The translations under genes and the position numbers were made by a program. A stretch of DNA of 64,000 nucleotides from Verrucomicrobiia bacterium (GTDB taxonomy: Bacteria; Verrucomicrobiota; Verrucomicrobiia; Opitutales; Cerasicoccaceae), in the NCBI GenBank assembly GCA_030432235.1, contig JAUIHT010000001.1:1-64000 (forward strand). Direction: 5' to 3'. The notes below the pieces were generated by a model. The model saw only the letters and a list, made by a program, of their open reading frames with translations. It did not search any database and was not told where the DNA came from. Below are positions 51,011-59,194 of the stretch, in pieces. Within the stretch, counting starts at the first letter, position 1, and each line of letters starts with the position of its first letter.

Positions 51011-52777
51011 ATGTTCAGCGAGTATTTGACGCTTACCGTGTATCTGGGATTGCTCTTAATTCTAGGCAGCAAGTTTTCTCGTTTTAATAAAAACTTAAGC
51101 GACTTTACGCGTGGCGGTGCCCAGGGAACCTGGTGGCTGGTCGGCAGCAGTATGTTGATGGCCGGCATCAGTGCCTTTACTTTTACCGGTAATGCATCCG
51201 CGGCCTTCGATGGTGGTCCTTCCCTGCTGGTCATCTATCTGGCTAACTGCCTCGGCTTTGTTGTAGGTGGTTTGTTTTTGGGTCCATGGTTGCGACAAAC
51301 GCGGGCTTACACCACCGTGGATGTGATCCGCGGACGATTTAACACATCGGTCGAGCAGCTTTCCGCCTACGCGGGCTTACTCCTGGGGCCGGTCAGCGCG
51401 GGGATACAACTGTACGCACTCTCTTTATTCGCCGCGACTATTCTGGGATTACCACTGGTACCGGTCATGATAACCATTGGCGTCATCGTGACATTCTATT
51501 CAACCACGGGAGGCAAATGGGCAGTCATGGCAACAGACTTCGTCCAGGCAACGGTGGTTTTCGCGGTGACGCTCTTGGTCTGCTATCTTTCACTGAGCGC
51601 GGTGGGAGGCTTGGGCTCCTTTTTAGCCTATTTCACCGACCCCAGGTTTGCCACTGACTTTCAACTCTTGAATCAGCCGGGGGAATTCCCCGCGGATCGC
51701 TTTACGCTTAAATGGGCTATCGTGGTGTTCTTCATGCAAATCAACACGCAGATAAGCCTGTCGTCGGCGGGGCGCTATATCAGCACCCGTGATGGACGTG
51801 AAGCCTCGCGGGCGGCTTGGTTGGGCTTTGTTTTGATGGCGGTGGGGAGCATCATCTGGTTCATTCCGCCCATGGTCGCCCGGTTTTTATATGCGGATGA
51901 GATTATGGCGACCGCCGTAGCCAATCCGTCCGAAGGCTCCTATGCGTTTATTGCCATGAAGCTTCTGCCCAACGGCATGCTCGGGATGTTAATTGCCGCC
52001 ATGTTCGCGGCAACCATGAGCAGCATGGATACGGGGCTGAATGAGCAGGTGGGAGTTCTGGCCAGAAATATCATTCCCCGCCTACGGGACGCATTAGGGT
52101 TTCGGGACACTCTGGTGGCCAAAACCGAAATCTTCATCTGCCACATTGCCACCATGGTATTAGGGGCCTGGATCATTCTCGTTGCCTGGCTTTTTGCCAA
52201 TCAGCATGAGATTGTGCTTTTCGATGCCTATCTGACTTTGGGGTCCGTAATTGGGATCCCCATGGCGTTTCCTCTGCTCGTTGGGCTGTGGGTCAGGAAA
52301 TTGCCCAGATGGTCATACTTCCCCATCTTCGGGGCCTGCTTGCTTCCCTCGGTTTGGTCTTTCATTGATGGCAAGTTGAACGCAAGCGAGTGGACGATTC
52401 AGGACCGCACCTTGTGGGTATTTATATTCGGCATTGTCGCCACCATCATCTGCCGTCTTTGCGCGAAATGGTCTTCAGGGCGTGATAAAGCAGAGATCGA
52501 CCAATTTTATAAAACCATGCAAACACCGGTGGATTTTGATGTGGAAATAGGTCGCTCCTCTGTAGATTATGAGCAGTACTTCATCCTGTCCAAGGCCGCG
52601 ATTATCACCGGCTTGATGGTGCTGCTGATATTGTTTGTTCCCAATACGTTATTGGCCAGGGGCTGCATTATTATGGTGTCCGCTTTTATTTTGGGGATTG
52701 GGTGTCTACTGCGGATAGGTGGTAAGCGGGAAAAAATGAGACGATGCGCCGGGGAGAGCTTGGATGCTGAGACTTGA
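51011..52777 (+). CDS. Sodium:solute symporter (SSS family), paralogue of 29185
   Basis: A 588-residue transporter with about 13-14 spans. It shares the block 'GGAQGTWWLVGSSMLMAGISAFTFTGNASAAFDGG' with the symporter at 29185, and also 'GMLIAAMFAATMSSMDTGLNEQVGVL'. The two differ throughout, so they are ancient duplicates or family members with different cargo. Each sits in a locus with its own LacI gene and PEP-CTERM protein. The cargo is probably a sugar or sugar acid released by the secreted enzymes of that locus, which is inference from context. Confidence 0.93.
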   Translation: MFSEYLTLTVYLGLLLILGSKFSRFNKNLSDFTRGGAQGTWWLVGSSMLMAGISAFTFTGNASAAFDGGPSLLVIYLANCLGFVVGGLFLGPWLRQTRAYTTVDVIRGRFNTSVEQLSAYAGLLLGPVSAGIQLYALSLFAATILGLPLVPVMITIGVIVTFYSTTGGKWAVMATDFVQATVVFAVTLLVCYLSLSAVGGLGSFLAYFTDPRFATDFQLLNQPGEFPADRFTLKWAIVVFFMQINTQISLSSAGRYISTRDGREASRAAWLGFVLMAVGSIIWFIPPMVARFLYADEIMATAVANPSEGSYAFIAMKLLPNGMLGMLIAAMFAATMSSMDTGLNEQVGVLARNIIPRLRDALGFRDTLVAKTEIFICHIATMVLGAWIILVAWLFANQHEIVLFDAYLTLGSVIGIPMAFPLLVGLWVRKLPRWSYFPIFGACLLPSVWSFIDGKLNASEWTIQDRTLWVFIFGIVATIICRLCAKWSSGRDKAEIDQFYKTMQTPVDFDVEIGRSSVDYEQYFILSKAAIITGLMVLLILFVPNTLLARGCIIMVSAFILGIGCLLRIGGKREKMRRCAGESLDAET

Positions 52778-52891
52778 AATGTGGGGCTATATATTTTTCG
52801 ACGGCTTTCGGATTTGATCGCGATGATCATACGAGGTCATGGATATTCAAGACCGTCTGAAGGGATGCGGTATGGTAACCCAGGCACATGC

Positions 52892-53821
52892 TCATTGCTT
52901 GAGCGCGGCGATGAGAAAGTCGACCATGTCGCCATCATAGTCCTGCTCAGGATGGCCAAGGTAGGAGAGGTAACAGGTCGCGCCGCGTTCCTTTGCTATT
53001 TCCGTAAAATGGATGCCAAATTGGGGGGAGTGGGGATAGTACTGAGGATCGTCCTCAGGGACCTCCAGTCCGCGCTTATACTCCAAGTATATGGGCGGCG
53101 ATGAAGCCTGAACCAGGGACGCCGGGGACAGCTTCGGGTACCATTCCGCAAATTCTTCCCGGCGCTTGAGGAAGTCCCGGAACGAGGGTATATCGAAGGC
53201 GTGCCCGCCGTATGTGAGCTCGGGGCCGACCCACTCACGCATGACTTTCGGGTCCAGGGTAGTCTGGGCATTGGCGCCGCCAACGGCCAGGACTTCGGTC
53301 GATACGGCAGCCAGCGGATCGGCGGGATCCGGGGTCTCTGGAGGCGAAGAAAGTGCAACCCAGAGTGAGCTGTAGGCCCCGGCCGAGCCGCCGAAGATAA
53401 CTATTCTGTGCGGGTCGAGATCCCATTCCGCGGCGTGCAGGCGGACGAATTGCAACGCCTGACGGGCATCGTAGAGGGGTACCAAGACGAGTGGCGTGAC
53501 ACCTTCCTGTCTGGCGTGCTTTAGGAGGCGGTAGTTGATGGCAGCGAAGGCGCAGCCGGCGTCAAGGAAACGGTTGAGGGTATCCTGGTTTACCTTGCCC
53601 CACTTGTTTCCGTGGACCCAGCCACCGCCATGGATGAAGATAGCGACCGGGAACGGGCCGTCGCCCTTGTCGTGTGGCAGGTAGATGTCCAGCTTTTGCC
53701 GCTCGTTCTCACCATAGGCGACATTGACAAAGTCGGGCCTTGCGTCGAGTGAGGTGGCATTCATTGCGGTTAAGCTCATGACGAGAATCAGCGTGAACAG
53801 GGCATTAGGCGGTAACTTCAT
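52892..53821 (-). CDS. Secreted alpha/beta hydrolase (esterase/lipase type)
   Basis: A 309-residue protein from the ATG at 53821 (a GTG at 53851 overlaps the next gene). It has a signal peptide (about 1-27). The oxyanion motif HGGGW is at residues 64-68 and the nucleophile elbow GGSAG at 144-148 (Ser146); a C-terminal His lies in 'YLGHPEQDYDGDM'. This is the BD-FAE/acetyl-esterase-like layout, so it probably removes acyl groups from a carbohydrate or small ester. Its start lies near the end of the MmgE/PrpD gene, so the two may be transcribed together. Confidence 0.85.
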   Translation of the reverse strand: MKLPPNALFTLILVMSLTAMNATSLDARPDFVNVAYGENERQKLDIYLPHDKGDGPFPVAIFIHGGGWVHGNKWGKVNQDTLNRFLDAGCAFAAINYRLLKHARQEGVTPLVLVPLYDARQALQFVRLHAAEWDLDPHRIVIFGGSAGAYSSLWVALSSPPETPDPADPLAAVSTEVLAVGGANAQTTLDPKVMREWVGPELTYGGHAFDIPSFRDFLKRREEFAEWYPKLSPASLVQASSPPIYLEYKRGLEVPEDDPQYYPHSPQFGIHFTEIAKERGATCYLSYLGHPEQDYDGDMVDFLIAALKQ

Positions 53822-53843
53822 ATTCAGGGTAAGGCATGTTTGC

Positions 53844-55289
53844 TTAGACACTTGCGGCTAGATTGTCGGGGTGAGCCGTTTTGGTTATAAAGTTGTTTAG
53901 GAAGGAGCGAAAATCCGTTGTCTGCTCGAGGCAGAGAACCTGTTGCGCCAGTTCTCCGGCTTGAACGGAGTCGATGGACGCCCCAAAGCCCAGGCAGTCT
54001 TTGAATTTGGCCAACATAAAATCAGGGTCGGTGACTCCGGGAGCAAACGTGTGGCAGGGGGTTTGAACTTCCGAGTATTCCTGGCCGTCTTTTGCGGTGA
54101 CTATCAGGCCGTCGTAGCGGATTGCATTGGGGTAGTAATCCTCGGGGAGCTCGGGTGCCTTCGGCAGGTTTTCGGGCTTCGGGACAAAGGTGATGCGTTG
54201 GGCCAGCTCGACCACTTCCTGATCCTGCGCGACAGCCTCGTCGGTATAGGCTTCGAGGGCAGCCGGCCCGCGCAGCAGGGCATAGGCCGCCGCCCAGGCG
54301 GCGCTGAACTGTGCGCTGGCCTGCGGATGTTTGCCCAGGACGAACGGGTGCCCGACGATGCCGCCGGGGCCACAGCCAAAGAGTTGCACTTCGGCAATGT
54401 CGTCGGTCTGTAGGTGGTGCTTCTCTCGCAGGCGCTCAGCCGCGATTTGAACGTTGTGACATGCTCCACAGCTGGGGTACCGCTTGTAGGCAACGCGTTC
54501 GATTTCGTAAGCGGGGCGCTCTTTGAAGAAGTCTTCCCTCGGTGCTTGCTCCCCTTTGCCATACAGAGCAAAGAGCCCGGCGGCGCCTTCGAAAACATGC
54601 TGCGCCCCGTTGAGGCCGCACTCTGCCATCTCGACGGAATGCAGGGCCGAGCGCGCGGTGAAACCGGGCTGCATCCGCTTGGCCAGGGTGGCCTCGAACA
54701 AGGCCTGACGGTTACCGCCCAGTTGCGCATAGAGTAACCCCATGGCGTCGACACAGGTTTCGACCGGGAGACGTTTTAAGTAGCAGGAAGCCAGTACGGC
54801 GCCGAAGCCGACAATAATCGAAGTCGGCAGAAAACCCTCTCCGCGTCGATACGGACGGAAGGCGATGCCGATACGTCCGGCGACTTCCGTGCCCAGAATA
54901 AGGGCGGCCAGCGCCTCACGGCCGGAGGCGTTGGTCTCCTCAGCCGTCGCGACCACCGCCGGCACCAGCACGGAACTCACGTGCAGGATGCCGGGCATAT
55001 AGATATCGTCGAAATCCAATGCGTGGACTGCGACACTGTTGGCCAGAGCCGCATGTGCGGAGGGCAGGGCGGTTCCATCGGACCACAGGCGGGCCTGCGC
55101 GGTGCCTCCCCAGCCTTTCAATTGCTCCGCGATACGGCTTACTCCGGGTGCCTTTTGGCCGGCCACGGCACACCCTAGGGCATCCAACAGCAGGTACTTG
55201 GCGGCATTCAGTGTCTCTTCGCTAAATTCGGTGCTTTTAGGGGCAAGGTACCTTTCCGCCAATTCAGCGGCTATGGATTTTGTTTTCAT
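53844..55289 (-). CDS. MmgE/PrpD family protein
   Basis: A 481-residue cytoplasmic protein of the MmgE/PrpD family. Markers include 'LLLDALGCAVAGQKAPG', 'NSVAVHALDFDDIYM', 'GTEVAGRIG' and 'YPSCGACHNVQIAAERL'. The family holds 2-methylcitrate dehydratase, cis-aconitate decarboxylase and iminodisuccinate epimerase, so the substrate is a di- or tricarboxylic acid, but family alone does not settle which. The divergent neighbour is an ArgH-like lyase, a pairing that fits iminodisuccinate-type chemistry. The shared upstream region holds a perfect palindrome at 55317. Confidence 0.88.
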   Translation of the reverse strand: MKTKSIAAELAERYLAPKSTEFSEETLNAAKYLLLDALGCAVAGQKAPGVSRIAEQLKGWGGTAQARLWSDGTALPSAHAALANSVAVHALDFDDIYMPGILHVSSVLVPAVVATAEETNASGREALAALILGTEVAGRIGIAFRPYRRGEGFLPTSIIVGFGAVLASCYLKRLPVETCVDAMGLLYAQLGGNRQALFEATLAKRMQPGFTARSALHSVEMAECGLNGAQHVFEGAAGLFALYGKGEQAPREDFFKERPAYEIERVAYKRYPSCGACHNVQIAAERLREKHHLQTDDIAEVQLFGCGPGGIVGHPFVLGKHPQASAQFSAAWAAAYALLRGPAALEAYTDEAVAQDQEVVELAQRITFVPKPENLPKAPELPEDYYPNAIRYDGLIVTAKDGQEYSEVQTPCHTFAPGVTDPDFMLAKFKDCLGFGASIDSVQAGELAQQVLCLEQTTDFRSFLNNFITKTAHPDNLAASV

Positions 55290-55316
55290 GAGTACTTGAC
55301 AAAAAACCTTAATAAA

Positions 55317-55328
55317 TTTACTAGTAAA
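55317..55328. promoter_or_regulatory. Perfect palindrome TTTACTAGTAAA
   Basis: A 12-base palindrome between the divergent MmgE/PrpD and ArgH-like genes, 4 bases before the lyase ATG at 55333. A TTGACA (55296-55301) lies 19 bases upstream of the CTAG core. A similar core is found at 59157. Confidence 0.55.
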
Positions 55329-55332
55329 ATAA

Positions 55333-56892
55333 ATGCAAGAGAAATCCCCTTCTACTTTTGGTAAGTCTAGTCAGAATGGTAGCCGTGCCAATCCTTACGA
55401 TTACGGTCATTGGCGTGCCTGCCCCGGTATCGAACAATCGTCGACCTGGGTACAGATTGGTGCGGAACGCAAAAAAATTAATCAGGACGTGTTTCCGCGC
55501 GGCCATTTTTGCACGCTGGTGGATATGGCCTGGATGCTTTGCCTGCTGGAGGCCGAGATCATTCCTATGGAAAAAGGCGCCAAAGTACTGGAGGCACTCA
55601 AAGCGCAATTTGATGAAGGCAATGCGGGGTGGGGTGGTGAGCTCGCCATTATGGAGCGACTGGATCACGACGAAGATCTAGGGAGCCTGATCAATCTTGG
55701 CCGCACCTTGCAGGAGCCCATGGCTCGCATGAATATGCGCGACCGTATCATCGATTTGGAACCGCATCTCATCTCTCTCCTCGAGGCATTGGCTGATCAC
55801 ATCGATAAGAACGACGACGCCATTATGCCCGGCCATACGCATTGGTCTCAGGCGAATCCCATTACCTTGGCCAGTTTTTATCTCAGTGTTTTTGACGAGA
55901 CCTACCGTGCCATCACCTTGCTCGAGCACGCCTATCGGGACGTCAACAGCAATACTGGTGGCTGCGGTGCGACTTCCGGGATTTCATGGCCCGTGGACCG
56001 TCAGTTGCTGACGGACCTGCTCGGTTTTGACTCTCTCATGGAGTCGACCTATGCCGGGGAAGCCAGCCAGGATCAGTCCATGACGCTGATGTACGCCCTG
56101 AGCAACTTGGGCATACTGATCTCACGCGTAACAACCACCATGCAGGCTTGGGCGCTGGAGGAAATTGGTTTTCTCAAGATTCGCCCGGATTGGGCTGGTG
56201 TGAGCTCGTACATGCCGCAGAAGGCACACCCCGGCGCCGTGACGGAGGTTGCCCGTATGATGGCGACCGATACGATCAGCCAGATGCTGCGGGGGCTGCT
56301 CTACAGCAAGAATGAATTTTACGGCGATGTCCTGCCCGCAATGGAAATGGGACAGAGCATACCGCCCACGGCGCTCAACAACACCAGTGTGGCCGTGCAG
56401 ATGTTCCGGGAAGCCGTTAAAAATCTCGAACCCCAGAAGGACCGCATGCTGAAAACGACCATCGAGGGTTTTTCCTGCGCGACTGAGGTTGTGGTACACA
56501 TGGTCAAGGAGCTCGGTTATGGCGGACGCCGTGCCCACCGCATCACGGCAAACTTTATCCGTATGGCCAGGGAAAAAGAGTTGGCGGCCAACGAATGCAC
56601 CGGCGAGCTTCTGGATGAGGCTGCGTTACATGTGGAAGACCGTCCGCCGGAGATCGACACCGCCACCTTGCGCAAGCTCCTTGACCCGCGGGAGTTTCTG
56701 AAGACTCACAATAACATCGGTGGTATCGCACCGGAGGAAACTCAGCGCCTGCTCAAGGAGCGCCGGACCTGGATTGCGGACTACAAGCGCAGGGCGGAAC
56801 AACGCCGCGACAAGCGTGACGCCGCATTGGCGACACTACGGGAGAAGGTAGATGCGGCCATCCTCGATTATTCGCCGATCGAGACAGTATAA
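55333..56892 (+). CDS. Argininosuccinate-lyase-like enzyme of the fumarase/aspartase superfamily
   Basis: A 519-residue enzyme. The superfamily regions are visible: C1-like 'MPGHTHWSQANPIT' with the conserved Thr-His, 'GATSGISWPVDRQLLTDLLGF', and the C3 loop 'SSYMPQKAHPGAVTE' carrying the catalytic-loop Ser (the family form is SS.MPQK.NP). The Asn there is His in this protein. It resembles ArgH more than PurB. These enzymes release fumarate from a C-N-linked succinyl compound. It is about 50 residues longer than ArgH, with an N-terminal extension and a charged C-terminal helix. With an MmgE/PrpD gene opposite and a TauE/SafE exporter after it, catabolism of an iminodisuccinate-like compound is possible. 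Confidence 0.82.
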   Translation: MQEKSPSTFGKSSQNGSRANPYDYGHWRACPGIEQSSTWVQIGAERKKINQDVFPRGHFCTLVDMAWMLCLLEAEIIPMEKGAKVLEALKAQFDEGNAGWGGELAIMERLDHDEDLGSLINLGRTLQEPMARMNMRDRIIDLEPHLISLLEALADHIDKNDDAIMPGHTHWSQANPITLASFYLSVFDETYRAITLLEHAYRDVNSNTGGCGATSGISWPVDRQLLTDLLGFDSLMESTYAGEASQDQSMTLMYALSNLGILISRVTTTMQAWALEEIGFLKIRPDWAGVSSYMPQKAHPGAVTEVARMMATDTISQMLRGLLYSKNEFYGDVLPAMEMGQSIPPTALNNTSVAVQMFREAVKNLEPQKDRMLKTTIEGFSCATEVVVHMVKELGYGGRRAHRITANFIRMAREKELAANECTGELLDEAALHVEDRPPEIDTATLRKLLDPREFLKTHNNIGGIAPEETQRLLKERRTWIADYKRRAEQRRDKRDAALATLREKVDAAILDYSPIETV

Positions 56893-56897
56893 ATACA

Positions 56898-57641
56898 ATG
56901 AGCGGCGGCCTTGAGTTGCTTCTGTTTGCCGTCTGTCTGGCATTGGCAGGATTGACGCAGTCGGTCACCGGGTTCGGCTTTGGGCTGGTGGCTTTGGCTT
57001 TGCTGGGCTGGGGGATGGAGGTCAAGGAAGCTTCCGTCTTATTGGCTCCGGCGGGGTTGGTCCTGAACGTCTATCTGTTCTGGAGCTTGCGCAGCCATTT
57101 TCGCTGGACGGGATTGGTTCCGTTAACCGTCGCTTGCCTGTTGGCCGTGCCTCTGGGGGGCCTGTTGCTCATCCATGTTCGAGAAGCGGTTTTGAGCGCA
57201 TTCCTCGGGGGTCTGATGATCTACGCAGCCGTACAGCGATTGTTGGCCAAGCCTGAAGACGGGAAAGGTGCTTACTGGCATCCCGTTTACGCGGGGGTTC
57301 CCTGCGGGCTGCTCGGAGGGCTCCTGACCGGCGCCTTCGGGACGGGTGGCCCGCCTCTTGTCAGCTACCTGCTGAACCGTCCCTTGACGCGACTGGGCTT
57401 TATTGCGTCAACCCAATTGCTCCTGGGGCTCGGCAATGGCCTGCGCACGGTGCAGTTCAGCCTGAACGGAACCTATGATCGCTCTTACGCGACGCTTTGC
57501 CTGGTGGGAGTAGTCGGCGTGCTAGTGGGGGCCTGGGGAGGGTTGCGCATTGCCCGTAAGCTTTCCGACAGCTTGCTCCGCAAGGTAGTGATCGGCTTCC
57601 TCGCGGTCAGTGGTGTTTATTTTTTGGTGCGTGCGCTGTAA
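56898..57641 (+). CDS. TauE/SafE family permease
   Basis: A 247-residue membrane protein with about 7-8 spans. The duplicated family motifs are 'GLTQSVTGFGFGLVALALLGWG' near the start and 'GLLGGLLTGAFGTGGPPLVSYLL' in the middle. The family moves sulfite, sulfoacetate or other organic anions across the inner membrane. It begins 5 bases after the lyase gene, so they share an mRNA, and it probably moves a substrate or product of that pathway. It is convergent with the ROK gene (9-base gap). Confidence 0.9.
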   Translation: MSGGLELLLFAVCLALAGLTQSVTGFGFGLVALALLGWGMEVKEASVLLAPAGLVLNVYLFWSLRSHFRWTGLVPLTVACLLAVPLGGLLLIHVREAVLSAFLGGLMIYAAVQRLLAKPEDGKGAYWHPVYAGVPCGLLGGLLTGAFGTGGPPLVSYLLNRPLTRLGFIASTQLLLGLGNGLRTVQFSLNGTYDRSYATLCLVGVVGVLVGAWGGLRIARKLSDSLLRKVVIGFLAVSGVYFLVRAL

Positions 57642-57650
57642 GCGTGGCGC

Positions 57651-58895
57651 TTATCGGGAAGGCCGCCATTTGTCCAGGGAGGTAGCGGCGGCTCCGATGG
57701 CCACGGAGTAATCACCCAGTTCGGAGAACATCACCTGGGCGGGATCCCAGTCAGTGCCCTTCAAACGGGCGCCGAGGAATTCACGCAGACTGTTGAGAAA
57801 AGGCAGTCCGAGCTCCGTAATGATCCCGGAGAGCGTGATCTGCTCGGGATGGAACAGCTGCACAAGCTGGCTGATTGTCCAGCCAAGCGCGATGGCCGAA
57901 GCCTGGACATGTTCCGCGGCCAGAGAGTCGCCTTGTTGTAACGCATACCTGATTTCTTTCAGGTTCATCCGTTCTTTGCCTTCCAGAAGCGGGGAGTGCT
58001 GGCCGTTTTGCAGGGCATGCTTAATCTGCCAGGCCAAACCCCACATCGAGACTACTTGCTCAACAGGAACCTCTTCAGTGAACGCAAGCTTGTCCTTTTC
58101 ATGAACAGATTCCATGCGCACCGCGGTATGGGCCGGAAATAAATACCGGGGGCACATCCATTGTCCAATCATGCCACTTGCCGCCTTCTTGCCCATGGTA
58201 TTGATCAAGCGCCCGTCGACGAACGTACAGGCGCTGACATCCGTACGAGCCAGAATGCTGATGCAGTTATTATAGCGTAACCCGGCTCCGTAGTGCATCT
58301 CGCCGTAGCCGAGTGCATTGATGGAGGTCTCATGGATGACCGGTACGTCAAATTCCTCACTGAGCCGCCGGGCGATGTCGTCGATGGGCAGGAGCCCGAC
58401 ATCGTGCAGTTTCAGAGGGACGAATTCGGGTACGGAGCGGTTAATCACCGGAAGGGACAGGCCGATGCCTTTAAAGGGGGGAGCTACTTTCCCCTTCAAA
58501 TCCTTGATCGTTTTCGCGAGCATGGCGTACACTGCGGTGTTGGGGGTGGCGTCCGGCAGAAGCGTGCGATCCTGATAAAGGATGTTGCTGGCAAAATCGA
58601 GGCAGCATGCACGGATGTAGCTGCCACTGATGTCGAGCCCGAGGAAACAGCCGATGTGCTCATTCAGGTACAGGGGAGCTTTGGGGCGCCCGCGTCCCTG
58701 CTTGATGATTTCGCCGGTCAGGAGGAACTGGTCTTTCAGCAGACGGTCCACGTAATAGCCCGCCGCCGCTGCGGAAATGCGCATGAGCTTTGCGATCTCC
58801 AGGCGTGAAAGGCCCGGATTCGCATGAACGAGCTTGAGCAATCGGGCCTCCTCCTCGGCTATCAGCTCCTTCTTGATGACAACGGTTCGTTTCAA
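57651..58895 (-). CDS. ROK-family transcriptional regulator
   Basis: A 414-residue protein: winged helix-turn-helix (about residues 12-65: 'LLKLVHANPGLSRLEIAKLMRI') followed by a ROK domain ('GCFLGLDISGSYIRACCLDF' and 'ETSINALGYGEMHYGAG'). The kinase signature cysteines of ROK glucokinases (CxCGxxGC) are absent; instead there is 'GMIGQWMCPRYLFPAH'. It is therefore a regulator rather than an enzyme. It starts at a TTG with a good AGGAG 6 bases before it. A probable target is the ACTAGT palindromes at 55317 and 59157. Confidence 0.88.
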   Translation of the reverse strand: MKRTVVIKKELIAEEEARLLKLVHANPGLSRLEIAKLMRISAAAAGYYVDRLLKDQFLLTGEIIKQGRGRPKAPLYLNEHIGCFLGLDISGSYIRACCLDFASNILYQDRTLLPDATPNTAVYAMLAKTIKDLKGKVAPPFKGIGLSLPVINRSVPEFVPLKLHDVGLLPIDDIARRLSEEFDVPVIHETSINALGYGEMHYGAGLRYNNCISILARTDVSACTFVDGRLINTMGKKAASGMIGQWMCPRYLFPAHTAVRMESVHEKDKLAFTEEVPVEQVVSMWGLAWQIKHALQNGQHSPLLEGKERMNLKEIRYALQQGDSLAAEHVQASAIALGWTISQLVQLFHPEQITLSGIITELGLPFLNSLREFLGARLKGTDWDPAQVMFSELGDYSVAIGAAATSLDKWRPSR

Positions 58896-59099
58896 AATAC
58901 GCTCCTGCTCTCGCTAGGGTTGATGGGGTACTGCCATTTTAAGGTAGGATGTCTGTATGGGGGGCCTGAATCAGCTCGGTTGAAGGCCAATCGGTTAGCA
59001 AACACCATTGAGGTTTTATTTGGAATTGGATAATCGTAGTCAAGCTGGCTTATTATATCAGCAAGACCCGGCTACCCACCTGGTAAGTAAACGTCAGAG

Positions 59100-59152
59100 A
59101 AGCGCCCCTTCGATTCGGTGTAACTTCGTCGTTGACAGACTGGGCGCTTTTT
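59100..59152 (+). terminator. Inverted repeat followed by T-run before the PEP-CTERM gene
   Basis: AAGCGCCC (59100-59107) and GGGCGCTT (59142-59149) form an 8-pair stem with a 34-base loop, and TTTTT follows. It could be a weak terminator or a leader element. The 299-base stretch 58896-59194 otherwise shows no gene; it holds the ROK promoter region, this structure and the palindrome at 59157. Confidence 0.35.
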
Positions 59153-59153
59153 A

Positions 59154-59167
59154 TTTCACTAGTGTAA
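59154..59167. promoter_or_regulatory. ACTAGT-centred palindrome before the PEP-CTERM gene
   Basis: TTTCACTAGTGTAA, with perfect core CACTAGTG at 59157-59164. It is 28 bases before the ATG at 59195; a TTGACA (59132-59137) lies 21 bases before the CTAG. This is nearly the same geometry as the site at 55317. Confidence 0.5.
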
Positions 59168-59194
59168 TTAATGACCCCCAACCCATCTACCAAT

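Noticed and set aside
58980-59150. A riboswitch or small RNA before the PEP-CTERM gene
   Set aside because: A stem of 8 pairs and a T-run are present, but I could not match any known riboswitch core, so only a low-confidence terminator-like element is listed.
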